Source: an uncultured Oscillospiraceae bacterium (GTDB lineage: Bacteria; Bacillota; Clostridia; Oscillospirales; Oscillospiraceae). Taken from it: a stretch of 64,000 bases of DNA. How positions within the stretch are numbered: the first letter of the stretch is position 1; every line of letters begins with the position of its first letter. Under the pieces are notes generated by a model that had not been told where the DNA came from, made no database searches, and saw only the letters and a program-made list of their open reading frames with translations. The DNA lies in assembly GCA_934569045.1 (NCBI GenBank), contig CAKTJX010000008.1, forward strand, positions 8,565 to 72,564, given 5' to 3'. This document shows, piece after piece, positions 8,661-15,139 of the stretch. A program made the position numbers and the translations under genes.

Positions 8661-8692
8661 GATGCCCCGCTGAAAGAGGAATTGTCGAACTA

Positions 8693-8722
8693 TTGCACAA
8701 TTTAGATTCTCTGATATATAAT
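8693..8722 (+). promoter_or_regulatory. Promoter of the 2HCT carrier operon
   Basis: TTGCAC at 8693-8698, an 18-base spacer, and TATAAT at 8717-8722. The right arm of the inverted repeat (8646-8660) ends about 32 bases upstream, where a LysR activator site would be expected. Confidence 0.6.
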
Positions 8723-8789
8723 GCAGTTGTTGATTTTACCGGTAAAAAATGGAACCTGCACAAACAAATTTCATATTGGAGGGTCTATT

Positions 8790-10094
8790 GTGAACAAACT
8801 GAAAGAGACAAAAATCCTGGGCTTCCCTCTGTGGATGTACCTGATTTTAAGTGCCCTGATGCTTCTCATGGCGGCCAACGACTGGATGCTGACCAACATG
8901 GTCGGCGCACTTGCCTTCGCCATGATCATCGGCACCCTGCTGGGCTGGGTCGGCGACCACATTCCCGTGTGGAAAACCTGGTTCGGCGGCGGTATGCTGT
9001 TCGCCTGCCTGGTGGCCGGTGCGCTGAACACCTTTAATCTGATCGGCGAGGGCTCCAAGGAAGCGCTGAACACCTTCAACGGCTCCACCGGCTTCCTGGA
9101 TCTGTATATCCTGGTTCTGATCACCGGCTCCGTTCTGTCTGTGGATCGCAAAATGCTGATCAAATCCTTCGCTGGTTTCATCCCCACCATTCTGGCCGGT
9201 GTCGTGGGTGCGCTGGGTCTGGCAGGCATTGTCGGTGCCATCACCGGCGTAGGTGCCATCGATGCCATTGCCACCTACGCCATCCCGGTTATGGGCGGCG
9301 GCAACGGTGCCGGCATTACGCCTATGAGCAAAATGTGGGCAGCTGCAACCGGCGGTGATGCCTCCACCTGGTACGCTTCCGCTTTCGCGATTATCAGCAT
9401 CGGCAACCTCTGCGCCGTGTTCATGAGCGCCCTGCTGAATAAGCTGGGCCAGGCCAAGCCCTCTCTCACCGGCAATGGCGCGCTGATGGAAGGCGAAAAG
9501 CTGGTGCAGGGCAAGGGCGAGGAAGTAAAGCCCACCGTCGGTGACTATGCCACCGGTCTTGCTCTGGGCGTTGTGTGCTACAACGTAGCGAACCTGTATG
9601 CCAAGAAAATTTCCATCATCAACCACGCCAATCTGGGCTTCAGCATCCATACCTTCGCATTTATGGTCATTCTGATCGCCATTCTGAACATTGCCAATGT
9701 TCTGCCCGCCAACGTAAAGGCCGGTGCCAGAGGTATGCAGATGTTCTTCGTCAAGTATATGTCCTTCCCCCTGATGATCACCGTTGGCATCGGCACAAAC
9801 CTGAGCGACTACGCCAAGGTGTTCACCAACCCCGCTTACATTCTGATCATCATGGCAACCGTCATCGGCGCGATGATCGGCACCTTCCTGATGGGCAAGG
9901 TATTCCACTTCTATCCTGTGGAGTCCATGCTGACTGCCGGCCTCTGTATGGCCAACGGCGGCGGTTCCGGCGACGTGCAGTGCCTGGGTGCCGCGCACCG
10001 TATGGAGCTGATGTCCTACGCCCAGATCTCTTCCCGGATCGGCGGCGCTATCATGCTGGTAATCGCAAGCTTTGTCTTCGGTAAATTCCTGTAA
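8790..10094 (+). CDS. 2-hydroxycarboxylate transporter family carrier (citrate/malate type)
   Basis: A 434-residue secondary carrier of the 2HCT family (CitS, CimH, MaeN relatives), with about eleven hydrophobic helices. The two re-entrant loop signatures are present: MGGGNGAGITP in the first half and NGGGSGDVQ in the second. These carriers usually import citrate, malate or lactate with Na+ or H+, or exchange them. The start is GTG 8790, preceded by GGAGGG. It is followed after 14 bases by a hydrolase gene, and the downstream locus encodes a sodium-pump subunit. The exact substrate cannot be read from the sequence. Confidence 0.9.
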   Translation: MNKLKETKILGFPLWMYLILSALMLLMAANDWMLTNMVGALAFAMIIGTLLGWVGDHIPVWKTWFGGGMLFACLVAGALNTFNLIGEGSKEALNTFNGSTGFLDLYILVLITGSVLSVDRKMLIKSFAGFIPTILAGVVGALGLAGIVGAITGVGAIDAIATYAIPVMGGGNGAGITPMSKMWAAATGGDASTWYASAFAIISIGNLCAVFMSALLNKLGQAKPSLTGNGALMEGEKLVQGKGEEVKPTVGDYATGLALGVVCYNVANLYAKKISIINHANLGFSIHTFAFMVILIAILNIANVLPANVKAGARGMQMFFVKYMSFPLMITVGIGTNLSDYAKVFTNPAYILIIMATVIGAMIGTFLMGKVFHFYPVESMLTAGLCMANGGGSGDVQCLGAAHRMELMSYAQISSRIGGAIMLVIASFVFGKFL

Positions 10095-10108
10095 TCAAGA
10101 GGTATCAT

Positions 10109-10930
10109 ATGGCAAAAGAAAATCCACTTGCAGCCAATCTGACCCTGGAGCAGCAGAAGAATCTGTTCGGCAACGCCTATCTGAATATGCTCTGGCACTG
10201 CCCTACGGATCAGCGGTTTCACTACTGGGTCCATCTGCCGGACTGCTACTATGACGAGGCAGAACACAATTACTCCCTGATGGTCATTATCCACGGCACC
10301 GGCTGTGCCACCGAGGAATACATCAAGCAGGCCAAGGAGCTGTCTGACAAATACCATATGGCCATCCTTGCCCCCATGTTCCCGGGTGGTTTGATTCAGC
10401 GGGATGACTTCAACAGCTACAAGCTGCTGTCCTGTGACGGCATCCGGTATGACCTGATTCTGCTGGACATGATCGAGGATATGGCTAAGCGGTATCCGGG
10501 TGTTCACACCGATAAGTTCTTTATGTTCGGCCACTCCGGCGGCGGCCAGTTTGTCAATCGATTCCTGTTCGCCCACCCGGACCGCATGAAGGCCTGCTCC
10601 ATCGGCGCGCCTGGCCGTCCCACCTTTCTGAACCCGGACGCGGATTATTTCTGGGGAATCCGGGACTTCAAGGAATACTTTGGCTACGATGTTGACCTGG
10701 AGGCCGTCAAGCAGGTGCCTGTTCTGATCACCGTCGGTGAACTGGACAACAAGTATATCGGCGACTCTCCCTACGGAGACAACCGTGTTGACCGCATGAA
10801 GAGCCTGCAGAAGAATCTGCAGGCGCACGGTGTCCACGCGGAACTGGAAATTCTTCCCGGCTTTGCCCATGAGGGCGGTGAGAAGGAACGGGTTCAGGCC
10901 GCGCAGATGTTCTTCGTCCGTTATCTCTGA
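10109..10930 (+). CDS. Alpha/beta-hydrolase fold esterase-like protein
   Basis: A 273-residue cytoplasmic alpha/beta hydrolase. The nucleophile elbow is GHSGGG, the oxyanion region is VIIHGTG, the probable acid is in GELDN and the histidine is in GFAHEG. The substrate is unknown. It is the second gene of the carrier operon (14-base gap, AAGAGG ribosome site), so it may hydrolyse an ester or conjugate brought in by the carrier. A strong terminator follows. Confidence 0.85.
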   Translation: MAKENPLAANLTLEQQKNLFGNAYLNMLWHCPTDQRFHYWVHLPDCYYDEAEHNYSLMVIIHGTGCATEEYIKQAKELSDKYHMAILAPMFPGGLIQRDDFNSYKLLSCDGIRYDLILLDMIEDMAKRYPGVHTDKFFMFGHSGGGQFVNRFLFAHPDRMKACSIGAPGRPTFLNPDADYFWGIRDFKEYFGYDVDLEAVKQVPVLITVGELDNKYIGDSPYGDNRVDRMKSLQKNLQAHGVHAELEILPGFAHEGGEKERVQAAQMFFVRYL

Positions 10931-10951
10931 TCACTCCTCTTTCTATCAATT

Positions 10952-10987
10952 GTGCCCCACGCAAAACCGCATGGGGCACGCCTTTTT
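10952..10987 (+). terminator. Intrinsic terminator after the carrier/hydrolase operon
   Basis: Stem GTGCCCCA (10952-10959) with TGGGGCAC (10972-10979), followed by GCCTTTTTT. Confidence 0.9.
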
Positions 10988-10992
10988 TCCTC

Positions 10993-11021
10993 TTGACATT
11001 CCCGGTTGGACTTTATATAAT
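10993..11021 (+). promoter_or_regulatory. Consensus sigma-A promoter of the oadB leader
   Basis: TTGACA at 10993-10998, 17 bases, and TATAAT at 11016-11021. Both hexamers match the consensus exactly. It drives a leader of about 170 bases. Confidence 0.9.
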
Positions 11022-11029
11022 GACCGCAA

Positions 11030-11124
11030 GGTAAAAGGGAGTAAAGGGCGGGCCTCCCCCGCCGCATGGGTTCGTCATCACGGCGCAAGCCCGGAGCCAT
11101 GCCGCAGGCTTGAGACTTTTATCA
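11030..11124 (+). promoter_or_regulatory. Probable yybP-ykoY (Mn2+) riboswitch aptamer
   Basis: An 8-bp P1 pairs GGTAAAAG (11030-11037) with CTTTTATC (11116-11123). The conserved GGGAGTA follows the P1 5' strand, GTCATCACGGCG lies in the middle, and TGAGAC precedes the P1 3' strand, as in the yybP-ykoY family whose members sense Mn2+. The P1 3' strand is also part of the 5' arm of the downstream terminator, so ligand binding would prevent termination and turn the gene on. The match was made by eye. Confidence 0.7.
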
Positions 11125-11166
11125 CAGTATTTTTATGCTGTGGTGAAGGTCTTCTTTTTTTCTTTC
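11113..11166 (+). terminator. Regulated terminator in the oadB leader
   Basis: An uninterrupted 18-bp stem (including G-U pairs) joins 11113-11130 to 11135-11152 around a TTTT loop. It is followed by TCTTTTTTTC. Its 5' arm overlaps the aptamer P1 strand (11116-11123), so the two structures exclude each other. Confidence 0.85.
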
Positions 11167-11200
11167 TCACAGCGACGCCATGTTGTAAGGAGGATCAAGC

Positions 11201-12322
11201 ATGGAAATTTTCAGTCTCTTTTCCAATCTGCAAAACCTGACGCCCCAGATGGTCATAATGTGGGCCATCGGCGGCCTGCTCATCTATCTGGCCATTGCCA
11301 AGAAGATGGAGCCAAGCCTGCTGCTGCCCATGGGGTTCGGGGCCATTCTCGTCAATCTGCCCCTGTCTGGGGCCATCACCCAGGGGGAAACTGTGGGGGC
11401 ACTGTCGGTGCTCTTTCAGGCAGGGATGTCCAATGAGCTGTTCCCGCTGCTGCTGTTCATCGGCATTGGGGCTATGATCGATTTCGGCCCCCTGCTGGAA
11501 AAGCCCTGGCTGCTGCTGTTCGGCGCGGCGGCCCAGTTCGGCATTTTTCTGACGCTTGTGCTGGCGGGGTTCTTCTTTGATCTCAAGGACGCCGCCTCCA
11601 TCGCCGTCATCGGCGCGGCAGACGGCCCCACCGCCATCTTCGTTGCCAATATTCTTGGCTCCAAATACTTAGGGGCCATCATGGTGGCCGCCTACAGCTA
11701 TATGGCATTGGTGCCCATTGTGCAGCCGCCGGTGATCAAGCTCGTCACCACCAAAAAGGAGCGGCTGATCCGGATGCCCTATCACAAGGGCAGCGTCAGC
11801 AAGCGCACCCGCATTCTCTTCCCCATTCTGGTGACCGTCATTGCCGGACTGGTGGCCCCCACCAGCGCCTGCCTGGTCGGCTTTCTCATGTTCGGAAATC
11901 TGCTGCGGGAGTGCGGTGTGCTGAATGCCCTGTCAGAAACCGCCCAGACCGTCCTGGTGAACCTCATAACCATCGTCCTGGGGCTTACCGTAGCCAGCCA
12001 GATGACGGCGGAGGCCTTTTTGCAGCCGGATACGCTGCTGATTCTGGCCCTGGGGCTGGTGGCCTTTATCGGGGACACCGCCGGAGGTGTGCTTTTTGCG
12101 AAATGCATCAATCTGTTTCTGCCGGAGGGCAAAAAGATCAATCCCATGATCGGCGCCGCCGGAATCTCCGCCTTCCCCATGAGCGGCCGGGTGGTAAACC
12201 AGATGGGGCTGAAGGAAGACAACCAGAACTATCTGCTGATGTACTCCGTCAGCGTGAATGTCTCCGGGCAGATCGCCTCCGTCATAGCAGGCGGCCTGAT
12301 TCTGACCCTGATGGGCGCGTAA
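11201..12322 (+). CDS. Sodium ion-translocating decarboxylase beta subunit (OadB/GcdB/MmdB family)
   Basis: A 373-residue integral membrane protein. In the family, the beta subunit decarboxylates carboxybiotin and couples this to Na+ export. The hallmark IGAADGPTAIF around residues 139-150 is present, and the whole chain is made of paired hydrophobic segments as in OadB. AAGGAGG precedes ATG 11201. The biotin carrier and carboxyltransferase (alpha) subunits are not in the window, so the acid substrate (oxaloacetate, methylmalonyl-CoA or glutaconyl-CoA) is unknown. A tiny gamma-like gene follows. The long leader with a riboswitch and terminator suggests transcriptional control by a ligand, probably Mn2+. 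Confidence 0.92.
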   Translation: MEIFSLFSNLQNLTPQMVIMWAIGGLLIYLAIAKKMEPSLLLPMGFGAILVNLPLSGAITQGETVGALSVLFQAGMSNELFPLLLFIGIGAMIDFGPLLEKPWLLLFGAAAQFGIFLTLVLAGFFFDLKDAASIAVIGAADGPTAIFVANILGSKYLGAIMVAAYSYMALVPIVQPPVIKLVTTKKERLIRMPYHKGSVSKRTRILFPILVTVIAGLVAPTSACLVGFLMFGNLLRECGVLNALSETAQTVLVNLITIVLGLTVASQMTAEAFLQPDTLLILALGLVAFIGDTAGGVLFAKCINLFLPEGKKINPMIGAAGISAFPMSGRVVNQMGLKEDNQNYLLMYSVSVNVSGQIASVIAGGLILTLMGA

Positions 12323-12335
12323 GGAGGTGGAGAAT

Positions 12336-12461
12336 ATGCTGCATCCCGATGCTCTGGCCCAGACCCTTCCCATGCTGGTCAAAGGCATGGCAGGCATTTT
12401 CCTGGTCATCGGCGTCATCGTCCTGGCCGTAAAGCTTCTGAACCATTTCACAAAAGAGTAA
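12336..12461 (+). CDS. OadG-like small membrane subunit
   Basis: A 41-residue open frame 13 bases after oadB, with AAGGAGGTGG as a strong ribosome site. It encodes a short N-terminus, a single hydrophobic helix (GIFLVIGVIVLAVKLL) and a basic end. This is the size and layout of the OadG-related small subunits that sit next to the beta subunit and hold the decarboxylase complex together. Classical OadG is about twice as long and has a metal-binding tail that is missing here. The position and ribosome site make it a real gene. Confidence 0.75.
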   Translation: MLHPDALAQTLPMLVKGMAGIFLVIGVIVLAVKLLNHFTKE

Positions 12462-12472
12462 CGTGAAATATT

Positions 12473-12506
12473 TTCGGGCGCGCTCTTGGAGCCGCCCGAA
12501 TTTTTT
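12473..12506 (+). terminator. Intrinsic terminator after the oadB-oadG unit
   Basis: Stem TTCGGGCG (12473-12480) with CGCCCGAA (12493-12500), followed directly by TTTTTT. Confidence 0.9.
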
Positions 12507-12527
12507 GCGGAAACAATCGGTTCCGTA

Positions 12528-12556
12528 TTGTTTTTTCCGGGAAGAAAAGCTATAAT
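12528..12556 (+). promoter_or_regulatory. Promoter of the xpaC-telA operon
   Basis: TTGTTT at 12528-12533, a 17-base spacer, and TATAAT at 12551-12556. Confidence 0.7.
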
Positions 12557-12584
12557 AGTTCCGAAACCAATTGGAGGAACGACC

Positions 12585-13778
12585 ATGGCAAACGAGCATT
12601 CAAATCAGGACTGGGACTCCCTGGGCCGCAGCATTGAGCAGATCATCGACCAGGCCATCACGTCCCGGAATTATCAGGAATTGAGCCGCACCATTACCAA
12701 AACCATAGACAAAGCCGCCAGCGCCGGTTCTGACGCGCTGTGGAAAGCCCTGGATCTCTCCGGGACCATGCGGGCAAAGCCCTATGTAAAGGCGGACGTC
12801 CAGACCACCGTTTCGCCCCAGCCTGCAAAGCAGAATCTGCCCGCCCTCTATGGCAGCGCCAACGGCGAAACCGCAAAGGGCATTCTCAAAACCGTTTTCG
12901 GCGGAATCCTCACCATCACCGGCTTTACCCTCTCGCTGATCTCCGGCATTTTTCAGCTGGTTGGCATGGCTGCCGGTTCCATCATCGCCCCGCTGTGCTT
13001 CGGCGTGGGCAGCCTCGGCATCGGCTCCTGGCTGCTGACCGGCGGCATCCGCTCCCTGGGAAAGGTGAGCCGGTATAAAGTCTACCTGAAGGCCCTGGGC
13101 GAAAAGACCCACATCACCCTGGACAAGCTGTCCCGCAGCGTGGGCAAGCCCGTAAAGTTCGTCCGCAAGGAGCTCACCGGTATGATTCACGACGGGCTCT
13201 TCCTGGAAGGCCACCTGGACAACGAGCAGACCAGCCTCATCACCAGCGATGAAACCTACCGGCACTATGAGCAGAGCCGCCTGGAGCTGGAGGCCCGCCG
13301 AAAGGAGGAGGCCGCCAAGCCCACAGCCGCCGCCGTCTCCCCCAAGGTACAGGAGGTGCTGGATCGGGGCAACGCCTATCTGCGAGAGATTCGCCGGTGC
13401 AACGATGAAATCCCCGGAGAGGAGATTTCCGCCAAGATTTCCCGGATGGAGTCCATCGTCCAGAAGATCTTTGAACGGGCAGAAGCCCACCCGGAGATCA
13501 TTCCCGACCTGAAAAAGCTGATGGACTACTACCTGCCTATGACCATCAAGCTCCTGAATGCTTATGCGGATATGGACCGGCAGCCCATTCAGGGCGACAC
13601 CATCCGCGCCTCCAAGCAGGAGATTGATGCCACCTTGGATACCCTGAATCTGGCCTTTGAAAAGCTCCTGGACTCCGTGTTCCAGGACACCGCCATGGAC
13701 GTATCCAGCGATATATCCGTACTGCATACCCTGCTCGCCCAGGAAGGGCTCACAGGTGACGATTTTAAGCAGGAATAA
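12585..13778 (+). CDS. XpaC-family (5-bromo-4-chloroindolyl phosphate hydrolysis) protein
   Basis: A 397-residue protein with a soluble N-terminus, two adjacent hydrophobic segments (about residues 105-155, GILTITGFTLSLISGIF and the next helix) and a long alpha-helical C-terminal half. This matches the XpaC family, named after a Bacillus locus affecting indolyl-phosphate hydrolysis, whose real function is unsettled. ATG 12585 follows GGAGG. TelA starts 12 bases after its stop. xpaC-telA pairs are a common arrangement in Firmicutes and suggest an envelope-stress or toxic-compound tolerance role. Confidence 0.85.
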   Translation: MANEHSNQDWDSLGRSIEQIIDQAITSRNYQELSRTITKTIDKAASAGSDALWKALDLSGTMRAKPYVKADVQTTVSPQPAKQNLPALYGSANGETAKGILKTVFGGILTITGFTLSLISGIFQLVGMAAGSIIAPLCFGVGSLGIGSWLLTGGIRSLGKVSRYKVYLKALGEKTHITLDKLSRSVGKPVKFVRKELTGMIHDGLFLEGHLDNEQTSLITSDETYRHYEQSRLELEARRKEEAAKPTAAAVSPKVQEVLDRGNAYLREIRRCNDEIPGEEISAKISRMESIVQKIFERAEAHPEIIPDLKKLMDYYLPMTIKLLNAYADMDRQPIQGDTIRASKQEIDATLDTLNLAFEKLLDSVFQDTAMDVSSDISVLHTLLAQEGLTGDDFKQE

Positions 13779-13790
13779 AGGAGAAAACCA

Positions 13791-14939
13791 ATGGAACAGG
13801 AATTTGAAAATTTGGAAGCCGTCCCCAGCCTGACCCTGGAGCCGGAGCTGGAAGAGAAGCCGGAGCTGGCCGTGAAGGAAGAAACCGCCCCCGTACAGGA
13901 GGCCATCCCCCAGCCGGTGCTCACCGAGCAGGAGCAGAAGATGGTGACGGACTTTGCCGCGAAAATTGATCTGGAGAACACCGCCCAGATTCTCCAGTAC
14001 GGCGCTGCCGCCCAGAAAAAAATGGCGGACTTCTCCGATGCCGCCCTGGCCAATGTCCGCACCCAGGACTTAGGCGAGGTGGGCGACCTGATCGTAAATG
14101 TGGTTGGAGAGCTGAAGGACTTTGGACAGGAGGAGCAGAAGGGCTTTCTGGGCTTCTTCAAGAAGCAGAGCGACAAGCTGGAGCTGATGAAGAGCCGCTA
14201 TGCCAAAGCCGAGGTCAACGTGGAGAAAATCAGCAGTGCTCTGGAGCAGCACCAGGTGCGGCTGCTGAAGGACTCCGCCGTGCTGGATAAGATGTATGAG
14301 CAGAACCTTGCCTACTTCAAAGAGCTGACCATGTATATTCTGGCCGGCAAGCAGAAGCTCCAGGAGGTTCGGGATGGGAAGCTGAAGGAGCTGGAGCAGA
14401 CCGCCCAGCGCACCGGTCTGGCGGAGGATGCCCAGGCCGCCCGGGATCTGGCAGAAAAGTGCAACCGGTTTGAAAAGAAGCTCTACGACCTGGAGCTGAC
14501 CCGGACCATCTCCATCCAGACGGCGCCCCAGATTCGCATGATCCAGAACAACGACAATGTGATGGTGGAGAAAATCCAGACCACATTGGTCAATACTATC
14601 CCCCTGTGGAAAAACCAGATGGTTCTGGCCCTGGGTATCGCCCACTCCACGGAGGCTGCTCAGGCCCAGCGGCAGGTCAATGATGTGACCAATGCCCTGC
14701 TGAAATCCAACGCCGAAAAGTTGCACATGGCCTCTGTAGAGACCGCCAAGGAGGCGGAGCGGGGCATTGTGGATATGGAGACCCTGAAGAAGACCAATGC
14801 CGACCTGATCCAGACCCTGGACGATGTGATGAAGATTCAGGCCGACGGACGGGCCCAGCGGCAGGCCGCCGAGGTGGAAATGGCAAAGATGGAGCAGGAC
14901 CTGAAGAATAAGCTGCTGCAAATTCGTAACGGAAAGTAA
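13791..14939 (+). CDS. TelA-family toxic anion resistance protein
   Basis: A 382-residue, highly helical cytoplasmic protein of the TelA/KlaA family, first linked to tellurite resistance. Family landmarks are GFLGFFKKQSDKL, the long coiled-coil middle, the ISIQTAPQIRMIQNN block and VNTIPLWKNQM. An acidic, low-complexity N-terminus (about 50 residues) precedes the domain. It is co-transcribed with xpaC. Its molecular function is unknown, and the family is also associated with stress tolerance other than to tellurite. A tandem-hairpin element fills the 3' untranslated region. Confidence 0.9.
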   Translation: MEQEFENLEAVPSLTLEPELEEKPELAVKEETAPVQEAIPQPVLTEQEQKMVTDFAAKIDLENTAQILQYGAAAQKKMADFSDAALANVRTQDLGEVGDLIVNVVGELKDFGQEEQKGFLGFFKKQSDKLELMKSRYAKAEVNVEKISSALEQHQVRLLKDSAVLDKMYEQNLAYFKELTMYILAGKQKLQEVRDGKLKELEQTAQRTGLAEDAQAARDLAEKCNRFEKKLYDLELTRTISIQTAPQIRMIQNNDNVMVEKIQTTLVNTIPLWKNQMVLALGIAHSTEAAQAQRQVNDVTNALLKSNAEKLHMASVETAKEAERGIVDMETLKKTNADLIQTLDDVMKIQADGRAQRQAAEVEMAKMEQDLKNKLLQIRNGK

Positions 14940-14940
14940 A

Positions 14941-15139
14941 TTTTGGGGGCTGTTGCATCTGTGCGGCAGCCCCCAAATGAAATCCGGCCTGCGGCCGGGT
15001 GAAATCCGCCTTGCGGCAGGTGAAATCCGGTCGGTGACCGGATGAAATCGCCCGGTTCGGGCGGTTGTGGTGTCCCTTCGGGACGATTGAAAATGAAAAG
15101 GGGTGCGTTGCGGTTCATGCGCAGCGCACCCCTTTTTTT
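14941..15139 (+). repeat. Tandem-hairpin 3' element, copy A, ending in a terminator
   Basis: It begins next to the telA stop. A leading hairpin GGGGGCTG/CAGCCCCC (14945-14974) is followed by four GAAATC boxes at 14979, 15001, 15022 and 15044 (spacing 22, 21, 22), each followed by a short hairpin such as CCGGCC/GGCCGG and CCGGTC/GACCGG. Next comes GTCCC-TTC-GGGAC (about 15072-15084). The last hairpin, AGGGGTGCG/CGCACCCCT (15099-15133), has a T7 tail and acts as the terminator. The closing hairpin probably serves the converging gene too. Copies B, C and D share the same order. Confidence 0.9.

Noticed and set aside
13791..14939. Naming the TelA gene a tellurite-resistance determinant
   Set aside because: The family link to tellurite is limited to a few plasmid members. 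Context here is only xpaC.
14979..15050. Regular short repeats that look like a CRISPR array
   Set aside because: The repeated unit is only about 6 bases, the period is 21-22, and the intervening sequences are self-complementary hairpins. There are no cas genes.
14837..15118. Small open frames on the minus strand across the tandem-hairpin elements (also 21716-22039 and 46164-46424), rich in F-H-P and R-R residues
   Set aside because: The amino-acid pattern is a by-product of the GAAATC repeats. Frames differ between copies, ribosome sites are lacking, and the base changes follow RNA pairing rather than codons.
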